Below are positions 15,081 through 21,395 of a stretch of DNA of 21,769 nt, piece after piece. The DNA comes from an uncultured Hungatella sp. (lineage in GTDB: Bacteria; Bacillota; Clostridia; Lachnospirales; Lachnospiraceae): positions 5,769-27,537 of the forward strand of contig CAJTOT010000042.1 in NCBI GenBank assembly GCA_910577935.1. The letters run 5' to 3'. A program made the position numbers and the translations under genes. The stretch's first letter is position 1; each line of letters begins with the position of its first letter. The notes under the pieces were generated by a model. That model worked only from the letters and a program-made list of their open reading frames with translations, ran no database searches and was not told the origin of the DNA.

Positions 15081-16528
15081 TCGCTCCCCTCCTCATCTGC
15101 CCCCATGGGAACCTCCAAACCCGCCATCGGATCCGCCATCGCGCGGCTGCTGGTATAGGTCTTCCCCCTCCCCGCCTCAATGCTCTCGTCAGAAATTTTA
15201 CTGAACATGCCTGTCTCGTCGGACATGGCCTGCAGCTCCTGCTGCGCCGTGGCGGAATCAATCAGGTCATTCTGGTAAGCCGCGACCACCGCGTTTGTCT
15301 TTCGGTCCGCTATCTCCGCGATCTCCTTGGCATCCGGCGTCCACATGGGCGGAAAGTCAATATCCATATCATCCGGAATCCTTCCCCAGGCCGACAGGGC
15401 CATGATGGGGAGAAGCCGTTCAATAATCCCTCTCAGCTCCGTCTCCCGGAGCCCGTCAATGTAGTCATAATAATTCTGCATGTCCGCCTCGCCTGTAGCG
15501 TTGAGCCCGGCGGGGGAGCGCCCGAACAGCTTGGTCACCGGAGTGCGCGCCGCCCCGGCCACGTCCATCATGATCCGGTCATACACGTCGGACAGGCCCG
15601 TAAATGTGTACTGGGTGTTGTGTATGGCGTCGCCCTTATTGATCACCCTGGTGCCGAAATTGCTTTCCATGATGGACTGGGCGGTAATCAGATTCCAGAA
15701 GCGGCGCTGTATTTCCGTGTTGGCGGTGCCCAAAAGCTGATCCAGGCCCTCCGTCTCCATGTAGTTGATATTCGCCCGGAAGGTCAGCGCCGCGATGTTG
15801 CCAGCCACATTGTCCCGCCGCGTCACCTCGTTGTAGATCGCCTCGATCTCCGATTCCCCCCAGTACAGCTCCGCTACCTGCTCCATCCACGGCAGCTCCC
15901 GGCCGATGAACCGGACGATCCGGCTATGGTGCACCCTGGCCGCCGCCTGCCCTGACGCCTCATCCCGAATGGTGTAAAACGCCGGAAGCCCATAATCCCG
16001 ATCTTCCGGGTCCGTCACCAGCTCGTTCTCCGGATAAATCCCATTCCATCTGTCCAATACCTGCAGACCCAGGAAACTGCCGGGCATCACTGTGTCAATG
16101 TCAAGGGGCTGACTCAGATCATTCTGCCCCTTTAACAGGATCACGCCCGCCGCGCCGCCATAGAGCCGCCCCCAGTACATGCCCAGCAGAATCTTTTTTC
16201 TCACCTGGGTCTGGCGCTCCAGCTGGAGCATCTGATCAATGGATTCCGGAGCGGCGCTTGACTTGATCTCGTACCATTTACGGATCATGTCATTGGGAAT
16301 CGTAGCGATAATATTCTGCACGATCCAGTTATCCCGGTACAGGCTGGTCAGAAGCTGATAGTTCTGAGTCAGCCTGGTCAGAGGATACTCTGTGGCATTC
16401 AGAAGATCCATGGTTCCGAAACCAATCCTGGCCGCCGGATTAGAAAAAGCGTCCATTGTGGAAACGGGCGCCTGCTTTGTCTGTGTTGTGTCCGCCCTGG
16501 CGCGGCGGGTGTTTCGTTTTCTGCTCAT
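15068..16528 (-). CDS. Portal protein (DUF1073 / Phage_portal_3 type)
   Basis: The protein forms the ring at the capsid vertex through which DNA enters and leaves. With the ATG at 16528 it has 486 residues. Family landmarks include TRLTQNYQLLTSLYRDNWIVQ, IPNDMIRKWYEI, VHHSRIVRFIGRELPW, FTGLSDVYDRIMMDVAGA, then PVTKLFGRSPAGLNATGEAD and NYYDYIDGLRETELR. The ATG overlaps the large terminase stop (ATGA) and has GGAGG 11 bases upstream; an upstream TTG at 16546 lies inside that ribosome site. The end overlaps the MuF start by 13 bases. Some databases name this family 'anti-CBASS Acb1'; see rejected items. Confidence 0.92.
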   Translation of the reverse strand: MSRKRNTRRARADTTQTKQAPVSTMDAFSNPAARIGFGTMDLLNATEYPLTRLTQNYQLLTSLYRDNWIVQNIIATIPNDMIRKWYEIKSSAAPESIDQMLQLERQTQVRKKILLGMYWGRLYGGAAGVILLKGQNDLSQPLDIDTVMPGSFLGLQVLDRWNGIYPENELVTDPEDRDYGLPAFYTIRDEASGQAAARVHHSRIVRFIGRELPWMEQVAELYWGESEIEAIYNEVTRRDNVAGNIAALTFRANINYMETEGLDQLLGTANTEIQRRFWNLITAQSIMESNFGTRVINKGDAIHNTQYTFTGLSDVYDRIMMDVAGAARTPVTKLFGRSPAGLNATGEADMQNYYDYIDGLRETELRGIIERLLPIMALSAWGRIPDDMDIDFPPMWTPDAKEIAEIADRKTNAVVAAYQNDLIDSATAQQELQAMSDETGMFSKISDESIEAGRGKTYTSSRAMADPMAGLEVPMGADEEGSEWQS

Positions 16529-17832
16529 ACAATCCCTATCCTCCAACTTGGCAGTATCGTCCTCACAAAGTACCGTAACGCGTCGAGCCCGTGGTCCATC
16601 TGCTTCACCGGCTTTTCCTCGCCCCGCTCCGCCGCCTTCTCATCCCACGCGTAGGACTGCATCTCCGCCTTCAGCCCCACACACGACCGATTGATCATGA
16701 TATTCCCCTGAGCCAGCAGCGTGGCCACCGCCCGGATTCCGTCAAGGACCTCATTGTCCGCCGGTTTCACATAGAACCCGCGGCTGCGCAGCTCGGTTAT
16801 GAATGACGCCGCCGAAGGGTCAGCGACAATCGTACACTGTTCCTCCGGCTCCGTCCCCATGAAGTCTGCCAGATCATCCGCGTACTGGGCATCGGTTTTC
16901 TGCGGGTTCCCCGTGCGCCTGGCCTCCTCCGACCGGCTGTCCCAGCGGTATTCCCTGTCTATCCATATGGTCTCCCCGTCATCCCATATCTCCAGAAACA
17001 CGCAAGGGTTCGTGGTGCCGTAGTCCACGGCGATATATTTCTGCGCGATAGACTTTAAACCGATAGGGCGCTCCTCATCTGTGTAGTAGTTTGCCTTAGT
17101 GCACATGGTATAGATGAGACCCTCAGCCACAGCCCACAGGCCTTTGATGTAGCGAAGGAAGAACACACCCGCGTACATGCCGCGGTATCTGGCCTTGACC
17201 GCCTTATCCAGGCTCAGGTTATCATCCATGGTGAAGTGAAGATAAACGAGCCCTTTATCCCGCTTCTTGTCAATCCAGTTGGTCTTAAACCAGTGCGCCG
17301 GTCCTGCCGGGTTGCAGTTGAACCAGAATTTGCTTCCTGCCACAGAGCATCGGCCCGTGGCCTGGTTCACAAAGGATTCCGGCATCAGGGCAACCTCGTC
17401 AAAAAAGGCGCCCGCCGCCGTGATGCCCTGCACCAGATCCTGGGACGCCTCATCCTTTCCACCGAATATGTAAAAGTAATTGGCGCGCCCTTTCCTGGTA
17501 ACCTCCAGCATGTTTGGAATATCACCGGACACATGGTATACCCAATGATAACCCCTGCTTGTCAGCATCAGCTTCAGGTTCTGCAGTACGTTGCGTTTAA
17601 AGGAACTGATGGTCTTCCCCGCCATGATGAAGTTCTGGCCGTCAAATCTCTTCATGGCCCAGAAGACAAAACCCAGGGACATGGCCACAGTCTTGCCTGA
17701 ACGAATCGCGCCATCCGCGATAATGCCGTTGCAGTCTTTCACAGGACTGCTTTCCATCCACCAGTTCATTACCTGGCGCTGTTTCCTTGAGAAAGGTTTA
17801 AACTTAAATGTCGGGGTCTTCTTCTTCTTCAT
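16525..17832 (-). CDS. terL: Terminase large subunit (PBSX type)
   Basis: The 435-residue motor and nuclease of DNA packaging. With the ATG at 17832, Walker A is GAIRSGKT (41-48), Walker B is GAFFDE (D145-E146), and a coupling motif FNCNPAGP lies at 171-178. The C-terminal RNase H-like nuclease shows AVDYG (D270), IVADPS (D338) and MDHGLDALRYF (D413/D417). All three acidic positions are present, so the enzyme looks intact. The frame is open to a GTG at 17868, but the ATG avoids most of the overlap with terS; GGAGGGG lies 12-13 bases before it. It follows TerS and precedes the portal as usual. Confidence 0.95.
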   Translation of the reverse strand: MKKKKTPTFKFKPFSRKQRQVMNWWMESSPVKDCNGIIADGAIRSGKTVAMSLGFVFWAMKRFDGQNFIMAGKTISSFKRNVLQNLKLMLTSRGYHWVYHVSGDIPNMLEVTRKGRANYFYIFGGKDEASQDLVQGITAAGAFFDEVALMPESFVNQATGRCSVAGSKFWFNCNPAGPAHWFKTNWIDKKRDKGLVYLHFTMDDNLSLDKAVKARYRGMYAGVFFLRYIKGLWAVAEGLIYTMCTKANYYTDEERPIGLKSIAQKYIAVDYGTTNPCVFLEIWDDGETIWIDREYRWDSRSEEARRTGNPQKTDAQYADDLADFMGTEPEEQCTIVADPSAASFITELRSRGFYVKPADNEVLDGIRAVATLLAQGNIMINRSCVGLKAEMQSYAWDEKAAERGEEKPVKQMDHGLDALRYFVRTILPSWRIGIV

Positions 17833-18598
17833 CTTTCTGATTCCACCCCTCCCAGTCTCCTGAACCACTCAGAGCCTCAAGGAAACCGTCGTCCGGTTCT
17901 TCCTCATCCTCTGTCCCGCCCGCGGCCCTCGCGGCCATCTCAACCCGTTTCCTCTCCAGCTCAATCTGGGCATCGTCAAATCCAAACTTATGCAGGGACT
18001 CAATCGCCCGCTGTTTCCTGGCCTGAACCCGGGTCAGGGCTTCCTCGATGGCCTGTATCTGTCCCAGCTTGCCCTGGTATTCCTTCAAGTCTGTTTCCTT
18101 GTCCTTCTCCATTCCATACCTGCGGCTTACCAGGGTCATTCCTTCAACCAGCTCTCCGTTTTCCAGATGCGCCGCGGATTCTTTTACGGCCTCAATCCGT
18201 TTCAGCATACGCCGCTCCCGGACAGTAAGGAGCTGGATCTCCTGGAACAGGAGGGTGTGCTTATCTGCCGGCATGGACCCGGCCAAGCGCCGCTCCTCCT
18301 CGTCCAGGCAATCAAAAAGGAGAGCCTCGAACTCTCCTGTGGTGACTGCGTTTTTATTTTTATGCGGAGCCGCTCCTCCTCTGCTGCCGGCAGCGTTACG
18401 ATTGCCTGGCTGGCCTCCTCTGTGTTTCGCAACGTTGCGTTTTGTATTTGCAACGTTGCAATCCCATTTATATCGATTCTTCCAACTCCGAACCGTTCCC
18501 TCTGGAACTCCCAAAAGCTGGGAGATCTCAATCAATTTCTTGCCTGACAAAAACAGTGCCTTAGCCTGCTCCGTTCTGGCATCTGGTGCCCTTGCCAA
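17804..18598 (-). CDS. terS: Terminase small subunit
   Basis: The 264-residue DNA-recognition subunit of the terminase. The N-terminus has a helix-turn-helix (IEISQLLGVPEGTVRSWKNR, about 23-42), then Gly/Asn-rich GGQPGNRNAAGSRGG and KNKNAVTTGEF, typical of PBSX-type small terminases. A long helical region follows (about 90-220), with an acidic tail (DEEEEDPDI) that may contact TerL. The start is TTG at 18598 with GAGGTG 7 bases upstream, the first gene after the 454-base control region. It overlaps terL by 29 bases. It should bind a nearby packaging site, possibly within that region. Confidence 0.9.
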   Translation of the reverse strand: MARAPDARTEQAKALFLSGKKLIEISQLLGVPEGTVRSWKNRYKWDCNVANTKRNVAKHRGGQPGNRNAAGSRGGAAPHKNKNAVTTGEFEALLFDCLDEEERRLAGSMPADKHTLLFQEIQLLTVRERRMLKRIEAVKESAAHLENGELVEGMTLVSRRYGMEKDKETDLKEYQGKLGQIQAIEEALTRVQARKQRAIESLHKFGFDDAQIELERKRVEMAARAAGGTEDEEEPDDGFLEALSGSGDWEGWNQKDEEEEDPDI

Positions 18599-18649
18599 GC
18601 ATCACCACCTCTCATTCGTGTTTGTTTTCGTTTTTGGAAAAAGGAAAAT

Positions 18650-18779
18650 GTCAATGGAGGGAATCGAACCCCCAGTCATGTATTGCGTCCAATACCGCTT
18701 GCCCTCAATACTCACACTATCCATTCCAGATCATGCGCACTTTCTTAAAATTTCCTGTGTTTTCTTGTGCATCATTGAC
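18650..18779 (-). other. tRNA-like element: perfect acceptor and T-arm, abnormal middle
   Basis: The 3' end on the minus strand has a tRNA T-arm, GGGGG-TTCGATT-CCCTC, followed directly by CATTGAC (18656-18650). The exact 7-base complement GTCAATG occurs at 18779-18773, and pairing stops at seven, the tRNA acceptor length. Next come AT and a 4-bp D-like stem GCAC/GTGC with a 26-base loop containing GG. The middle has an imperfect CATGATC/GATAGTG hairpin with a 7-base loop and a GTATT/AATAC hairpin with a 6-base loop. Total length is 130 instead of about 76, no anticodon with U33 is clear and no CCA is encoded. It could be a degenerate tRNA, a tRNA mimic, or chance plus a real T-arm remnant. 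Confidence 0.4.
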
Positions 18780-18786
18780 CATAAAC

Positions 18787-18826
18787 AAAATCAGCCACCG
18801 GGCGCAAGACTCCGGCAACTGATTTT
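18787..18826 (-). terminator. 15-bp hairpin with T-rich flanks, possible attenuator or terminator
   Basis: Arms 18787-18801 and 18812-18826 pair over 15 bp on the minus-strand RNA (AAAATCAGTTGCCGG with CCGGTGGCTGATTTT, three G-U pairs), with a 10-base loop. The minus-strand 3' arm runs into TTTTGTTTAT, and the plus strand also ends in TTTTT, so it could terminate either way. It begins about 10 bases downstream of the TATAAT at 18842-18837, so a transcript from that promoter would start almost at this hairpin. Confidence 0.6.
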
Positions 18827-18847
18827 TCACGATACCATTATAGCACA
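18820..18847 (-). promoter_or_regulatory. Repeat copy 1 with extended -10 (TGCTATAAT), candidate late promoter
   Basis: On the minus strand this 28-base repeat begins TGTGCTATAATGGTATCGTG. It contains a perfect TATAAT at 18842-18837 with the extended TGn element. No good -35 is found (GATAGG at 17-base spacing), suggesting an extended -10 promoter or activator dependence, for example on the DUF1492 protein encoded just upstream. It lies after a terminator and before terS, which fits a start of the late operon. A near-identical copy lies at 19024-19051. Confidence 0.5.
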
Positions 18848-18850
18848 GAG

Positions 18851-18880
18851 AAAAGACACCCTATCTCTAGGATGCCTTTT
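18851..18880 (-). terminator. Rho-independent terminator after the late regulator
   Basis: Minus-strand RNA forms GGCATCC (18876-18870), an 8-base loop and GGGTGTC (18861-18855), seven pairs including two G-U. The flanking AAAA/TTTT extends the stem, and the tail reads TTTTCTC. On the plus strand two of these become A-C mismatches, so minus-strand use is favoured. It would end transcripts reading through from the regulator and HNH genes and insulate them from the late operon. Confidence 0.6.
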
Positions 18881-18924
18881 TCCGCCTGGAATGTCTAGAT
18901 GGAGAGTCCTAAACCAGGCCTGTT

Positions 18925-18994
18925 GGCGGTCTTCGCGTACGCCGGCGCACCGCCTGAGCCGAGCCGGCAGCCAGGCTGTGACACCCGGCTGCCG
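18925..18994. other. GC-rich dyads, candidate packaging (cos/pac) region
   Basis: GGCGGT (18925-18930) pairs with ACCGCC (18949-18954) around the perfect palindrome GCGTACGC (18935-18942). CGGCAGCC (18965-18972) pairs perfectly with GGCTGCCG (18987-18994). This 70-base GC-rich block is flanked by AT-rich sequence and sits just upstream of terS, near an HNH gene, as cos sites often do. The dyads are seen; a packaging role is inference. Confidence 0.35.
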
Positions 18995-19023
18995 TATCTG
19001 TAGGGAGGGCTGGAAAATTAAAA

Positions 19024-19051
19024 TGATTTTTCACGATACCATCATAGCACA
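19024..19051 (-). repeat. Repeat copy 2 with extended -10 (TGCTATGAT)
   Basis: This copy differs from the one at 18820-18847 at a single base in 28; the shared core on the plus strand begins TGATTTTTCACGATACCAT. The change turns TATAAT into TATGAT (19046-19041), still with the TGn extension and again without a -35. It starts immediately after the stop of the late regulator. The two copies flank a 176-base spacer, so they may be duplicate promoters, paired activator sites, or a repeat left by an insertion. Confidence 0.65.
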
Positions 19052-19052
19052 T

Positions 19053-19493
19053 CTAAATGTGTTTTTGTGTGTCATCTTCAAGATATCTCTTCTCAAATTC
19101 TTGCAATGCATCACCATGGATATGTCTTATATAGTTATAATCATAATTCATTTCAACAGCGATTACTTCAAGCCGTTTATTCTCTATATACCGTTTATGC
19201 AGAACTTCAACATAATTCACATCTCGCAATTCCTGAATCTGACCGATTATCTTATGTTTTAAATCTATATAAGTATCTATCAGACTGTTTATTTCAGCAT
19301 CAAGATCAAGCATCTTGTTTATAAGATGCTCATACTGCGCACTGCTGGGAGGGCTTGTCTGGATCCGTTCCTTAGAATAATTGAAACTACCTATACTTGT
19401 TGCCATCTCAAGCAGTTCTGATTTCTCTCTAATCCGCTGATCGATATTCACATTGGCTTTCCGCACCTGCTTCAGATATTCTTTTGCCGTCAC
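19053..19493 (-). CDS. DUF1492-type late transcription regulator (ArpU/RinA-like role)
   Basis: The 146-residue protein starts MTAKEYLKQVRKANVNIDQRI and has a coiled-coil-like middle (about 50-90). A C-terminal sigma-region-4-like helix-turn-helix follows at about 93-137 (VLHKRYIENKRLEVIAVEMN, then YDYNYIRHIHGDAL). This matches the DUF1492 phage regulators placed just before terminase genes, thought to activate late transcription. I set the start at GTG 19493, because AGGAG is 8-9 bases upstream; GTG 19499 is too close to it. The gene is strikingly AT-rich (about 31% GC over 19081-19320), unlike its neighbours, pointing to recent exchange. Likely targets are the repeats at 19024-19051 and 18820-18847 (inference). 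Confidence 0.82.
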   Translation of the reverse strand: MTAKEYLKQVRKANVNIDQRIREKSELLEMATSIGSFNYSKERIQTSPPSSAQYEHLINKMLDLDAEINSLIDTYIDLKHKIIGQIQELRDVNYVEVLHKRYIENKRLEVIAVEMNYDYNYIRHIHGDALQEFEKRYLEDDTQKHI

Positions 19494-19554
19494 ACACACT
19501 CTCTCCTCATGATAAACGAAATCTTTTTTTACCCAATCGTCTCTGCATCCGCAT
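19494..19554 (-). other. Short AT-rich spacer before the late regulator
   Basis: This 61-base gap contains the GAGGAG ribosome site for the regulator and an A-run. I see no convincing promoter: TATCAT at 19514-19509 abuts the ribosome site, so a start there would fall after it. Confidence 0.5.
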
Positions 19555-20373
19555 TTATCCCTGCCTCAGCTCCCTCACTTTGTTCTTTAGCCGGATCACG
19601 TTTAAACCGGCCTCCGTCAGATCGGGATCCTCAAACCGGTAGTCCAGCCTCGTCAGCGCCGCGTTCTCTCCCCTTGTGACCAGTATCAGGTTATCAATGT
19701 CACAGTTCAGACGGTCAGAGTCCTTGAATGTCACCACCATCCCTTCCGGTACCGGCCCATTGCGCTCTTCCCACACGGCCCTGTGGAGAAATTCCCACCG
19801 CTCCCACAGGGCCCCCTCCATCTGCCTCTTCCTCAGCTTGTATCCATAGGAATTAACCACGATGCTGCCGACCGGGAGCTCATTTTGGGGCCTGTCTCCT
19901 TTTTGGAAGCGGGTAGCCTTGGTCCTCTCAATGGCCTCCGGACTCATGTAATCTTCCTGCCTCAGGCCTTTGTTGCCGGGCGGGCGCCCCTTCTGGAACC
20001 AGCCCTTGCAGCCGGACCGGATGCCGTGGCGCTGCCGGAACTGCTTCATCATCCCCTGGGTGAAGCTGGTCCCGAACTTCTCATTGACCATCTTGGCCAT
20101 CTCCCTGGAACTCACGCCCCAGGAATTGTCCCTGACAAACTCATACAGGCCCTTCGGGTATCTGGTCTGGTATTTCCAGTATTCCTCCTTTGTCCACTGC
20201 TTTTTGCCATTCCGGTAGCCGTGGTTGCCCCTGAACGACTTCATGCTGCCGGCTGTGAACGATGTCCCAAATTTCCGGTTGCAGGCTTCCGCCAGCTCCT
20301 TATCCCGCAGTTTGGGGGCCCACTCTTTTACGAAGTCATGTACTTCCTGGGGATACCGGCCGGCCTCCATCAT
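19555..20373 (-). CDS. HNH endonuclease with duplicated N-terminal DNA-binding-like module
   Basis: The 272-residue protein ends with an HNH_3-type domain: H197 in FLHRAVWEERNGPVPEGM, then FKDSDRLNCDIDNLILVT with N223 and N228. The middle histidine position is not evident, as in many phage HNH proteins of this type. The N-terminus holds two homologous 51-residue units (6-56 and 71-121), both with RYP, KFGTSFT and MK-x-FR-x-x-HG, about 24 identical positions, likely helix-turn-helix units that position the nuclease. ATG 20373 overlaps the preceding stop (ATGA). It could be a homing nuclease or a packaging-associated HNH protein; proximity to terS favours the latter but does not prove it. Confidence 0.85.
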   Translation of the reverse strand: MMEAGRYPQEVHDFVKEWAPKLRDKELAEACNRKFGTSFTAGSMKSFRGNHGYRNGKKQWTKEEYWKYQTRYPKGLYEFVRDNSWGVSSREMAKMVNEKFGTSFTQGMMKQFRQRHGIRSGCKGWFQKGRPPGNKGLRQEDYMSPEAIERTKATRFQKGDRPQNELPVGSIVVNSYGYKLRKRQMEGALWERWEFLHRAVWEERNGPVPEGMVVTFKDSDRLNCDIDNLILVTRGENAALTRLDYRFEDPDLTEAGLNVIRLKNKVRELRQG

Positions 20374-20624
20374 TCCTTCCCCCCTTTCATGGTGAGCATG
20401 ACCGGCGCGTTCGCTTCCCTGGCGCTCTTATACCCATACTCGTCCATATGTACCATGGTCTTATAAGCCAGCTCCGCGTTCTGTATGATCTGCCCGGCGA
20501 CCTTCGTCATGCCCTCGGCCCTTTTGAGTTCCCTGTCAAGCTCCTCATCGGTCAGGTCGTCATTGTTGAGGCGCTCCATGGCCTCAAAAAGGTGGTTGTT
20601 AAGATCCTCCAATGTATTTTTCAT
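20370..20624 (-). CDS. Small conserved phage protein, function unknown
   Basis: The 84-residue acidic, helical protein reads MKNTLEDLNNHLFEAMERLNN, then DEELDRELKRAEGMTKVAGQ and IIQNAELAYKTMVHMDEYGY. I recognise the pattern from small proteins next to HNH and terminase genes of Firmicutes phages but no function is known. AAAGGAG lies upstream of the ATG at 20624, and the stop overlaps the HNH start as ATGA, implying coupled translation with the HNH protein. Confidence 0.75.
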   Translation of the reverse strand: MKNTLEDLNNHLFEAMERLNNDDLTDEELDRELKRAEGMTKVAGQIIQNAELAYKTMVHMDEYGYKSAREANAPVMLTMKGGKE

Positions 20625-20652
20625 CCCGCCGTTCTCCTTTCCCTCACATCTG

Positions 20653-21027
20653 TCATTTCACCCGCGGCTTGTACACCCTCTCACTCACGAGATACTCCTC
20701 CTGCTTGCGCTGCTGCCCCAGGAGCTGCTCCATCCGTTTCAGGGTATCCCTGGGCCCCTTCTCCCCGAAGAACTTAACCAGAAGCTCATACAGCTGAACC
20801 TCGTTCTTATTCCTCCGCCGCTCCCTGCGGCTCTCCTGGAATTCCCTGGCCACGCGGTACAACTCCTCCTCATCCGCGGCAAACTCAGCCTGATGAGCGA
20901 AATCCTGGAGCCGCCTGTCCTCCCGGTTGACCATCTCATAAGCCAGCTGGTACCTGGAATCACACTCCCTGACAAAATCAAGGAGCTCCTTCAGCCTCTC
21001 CGACGGCATCTTCTTTATCTCCGGCAT
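20653..21027 (-). CDS. Charged helical phage protein, function unknown
   Basis: The 124-residue protein is rich in Glu, Arg and Gln and predicted to be almost all helix (for example ERLKELLDFVRECDSRYQLA, EELYRVAREFQESRRERRR and LKRMEQLLGQQRKQEEYL). No domain is recognised. GGAGG lies 9 bases before the ATG at 21027. It lies in the cluster of small early/middle genes before the HNH gene, 28 bases upstream of the 84-residue gene. A coiled-coil or nucleic-acid-associated role is possible. Confidence 0.72.
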   Translation of the reverse strand: MPEIKKMPSERLKELLDFVRECDSRYQLAYEMVNREDRRLQDFAHQAEFAADEEELYRVAREFQESRRERRRNKNEVQLYELLVKFFGEKGPRDTLKRMEQLLGQQRKQEEYLVSERVYKPRVK

Positions 21028-21109
21028 GGTCCGTCACCTCCTCCCGGTCCGGATGCCGGCTCACTAGGAGCCGCCTCTCCATCTCTTTTATCAGCTCTGT
21101 CAGCGCCAT
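20978..21109 (-). CDS. Possible 43-residue small protein overlapping the next gene
   Basis: ATG 21109 has a good GGGGGGAG site about 5 bases upstream and opens a 43-codon frame, starting MALTELIKEMERRLLVSRHP and ending GEAEGAP, with stop TGA at 20980-20978. It fills the otherwise empty stretch 21028-21146 and overlaps the 124-residue gene by 50 bases in another frame. It could be a real small protein or a leader that brings ribosomes to the next start. No homology is recognised. Confidence 0.45.
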   Translation of the reverse strand: MALTELIKEMERRLLVSRHPDREEVTDHAGDKEDAVGEAEGAP

Positions 21110-21146
21110 AATCTCTCCCCCATCAAATCCCTGATTCCAGCCTCCA

Positions 21147-21371
21147 TTAACCGTTGGAGCTGATGAAATCCATATTGATCAATCGGTACTGCGGTGACCG
21201 GTCATACTTCCGCACGATAATCCCCTCCTTCTCCAGCTTTCTCATATGGATATGTACCGTGTTTTTCGTTATGCCCACACCTTCCGCGATCTCATCATAG
21301 TTGGGGTAAAACAGCTTCTCCCTGTAGTAACCGATAATAAACTTTACAATCATTTCATCCGTTCCGGACAT
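21147..21371 (-). CDS. Small winged helix-turn-helix protein
   Basis: The 74-residue protein starts MSGTDEMIVKFIIGYY and has a clear helix-turn-helix: YPNYDEIAEGVGITKNTVHI followed by HMRKLEKEGIIVRK and a short wing (PQYRLIN). It resembles the DNA-binding half of LexA or MarR-type repressors without an effector domain. AAGGAG is 9 bases before the ATG at 21371; ATG 21377 is possible but too close. It probably regulates early or middle phage genes; its target is not visible here. Confidence 0.75.
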   Translation of the reverse strand: MSGTDEMIVKFIIGYYREKLFYPNYDEIAEGVGITKNTVHIHMRKLEKEGIIVRKYDRSPQYRLINMDFISSNG

Positions 21372-21395
21372 CTGCATATTCTCCTTATTCGCTGT

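Larger units (their letters stand above)
18599..19052 (-). other. 454-base non-coding control region before the late operon
   Basis: No credible gene lies here. In transcription order it holds a repeat with an extended -10, GC-rich dyads, a terminator, a second copy of the repeat with an extended -10, a 15-bp hairpin, a tRNA-like element and the terS ribosome site. It separates the AT-rich late regulator from the packaging genes, so it is the natural place for a late promoter and a terminase recognition site. The components are listed separately. Confidence 0.7.

Noticed and set aside
15068..16528. Anti-CBASS Acb1 function for the portal family protein
   Set aside because: Some databases label DUF1073 proteins this way, but I see no pair of HxT/HxS phosphoesterase motifs, and the length, sequence landmarks and position between TerL and MuF fit a portal.
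18650..18779. A normal functional tRNA gene
   Set aside because: No 76-base cloverleaf fits: the anticodon loop is six bases or lacks U33, position 8 is not T, and the acceptor complement is 130 bases away. I report only a tRNA-like element.
18048..19262. A 404-codon plus-strand open frame
   Set aside because: It runs antisense across terS, both hairpins, the tRNA-like element and the late regulator. Its MEGIEPP stretch is the antisense of a tRNA T-arm, a known source of spurious proteins, and no operon runs on the plus strand.
19509..19542. Promoter TTGGGT/TATCAT with 16-base spacing before the late regulator
   Set aside because: The -10 abuts the ribosome site, so transcripts would start after it and lack it; the -35 matches only half the consensus.
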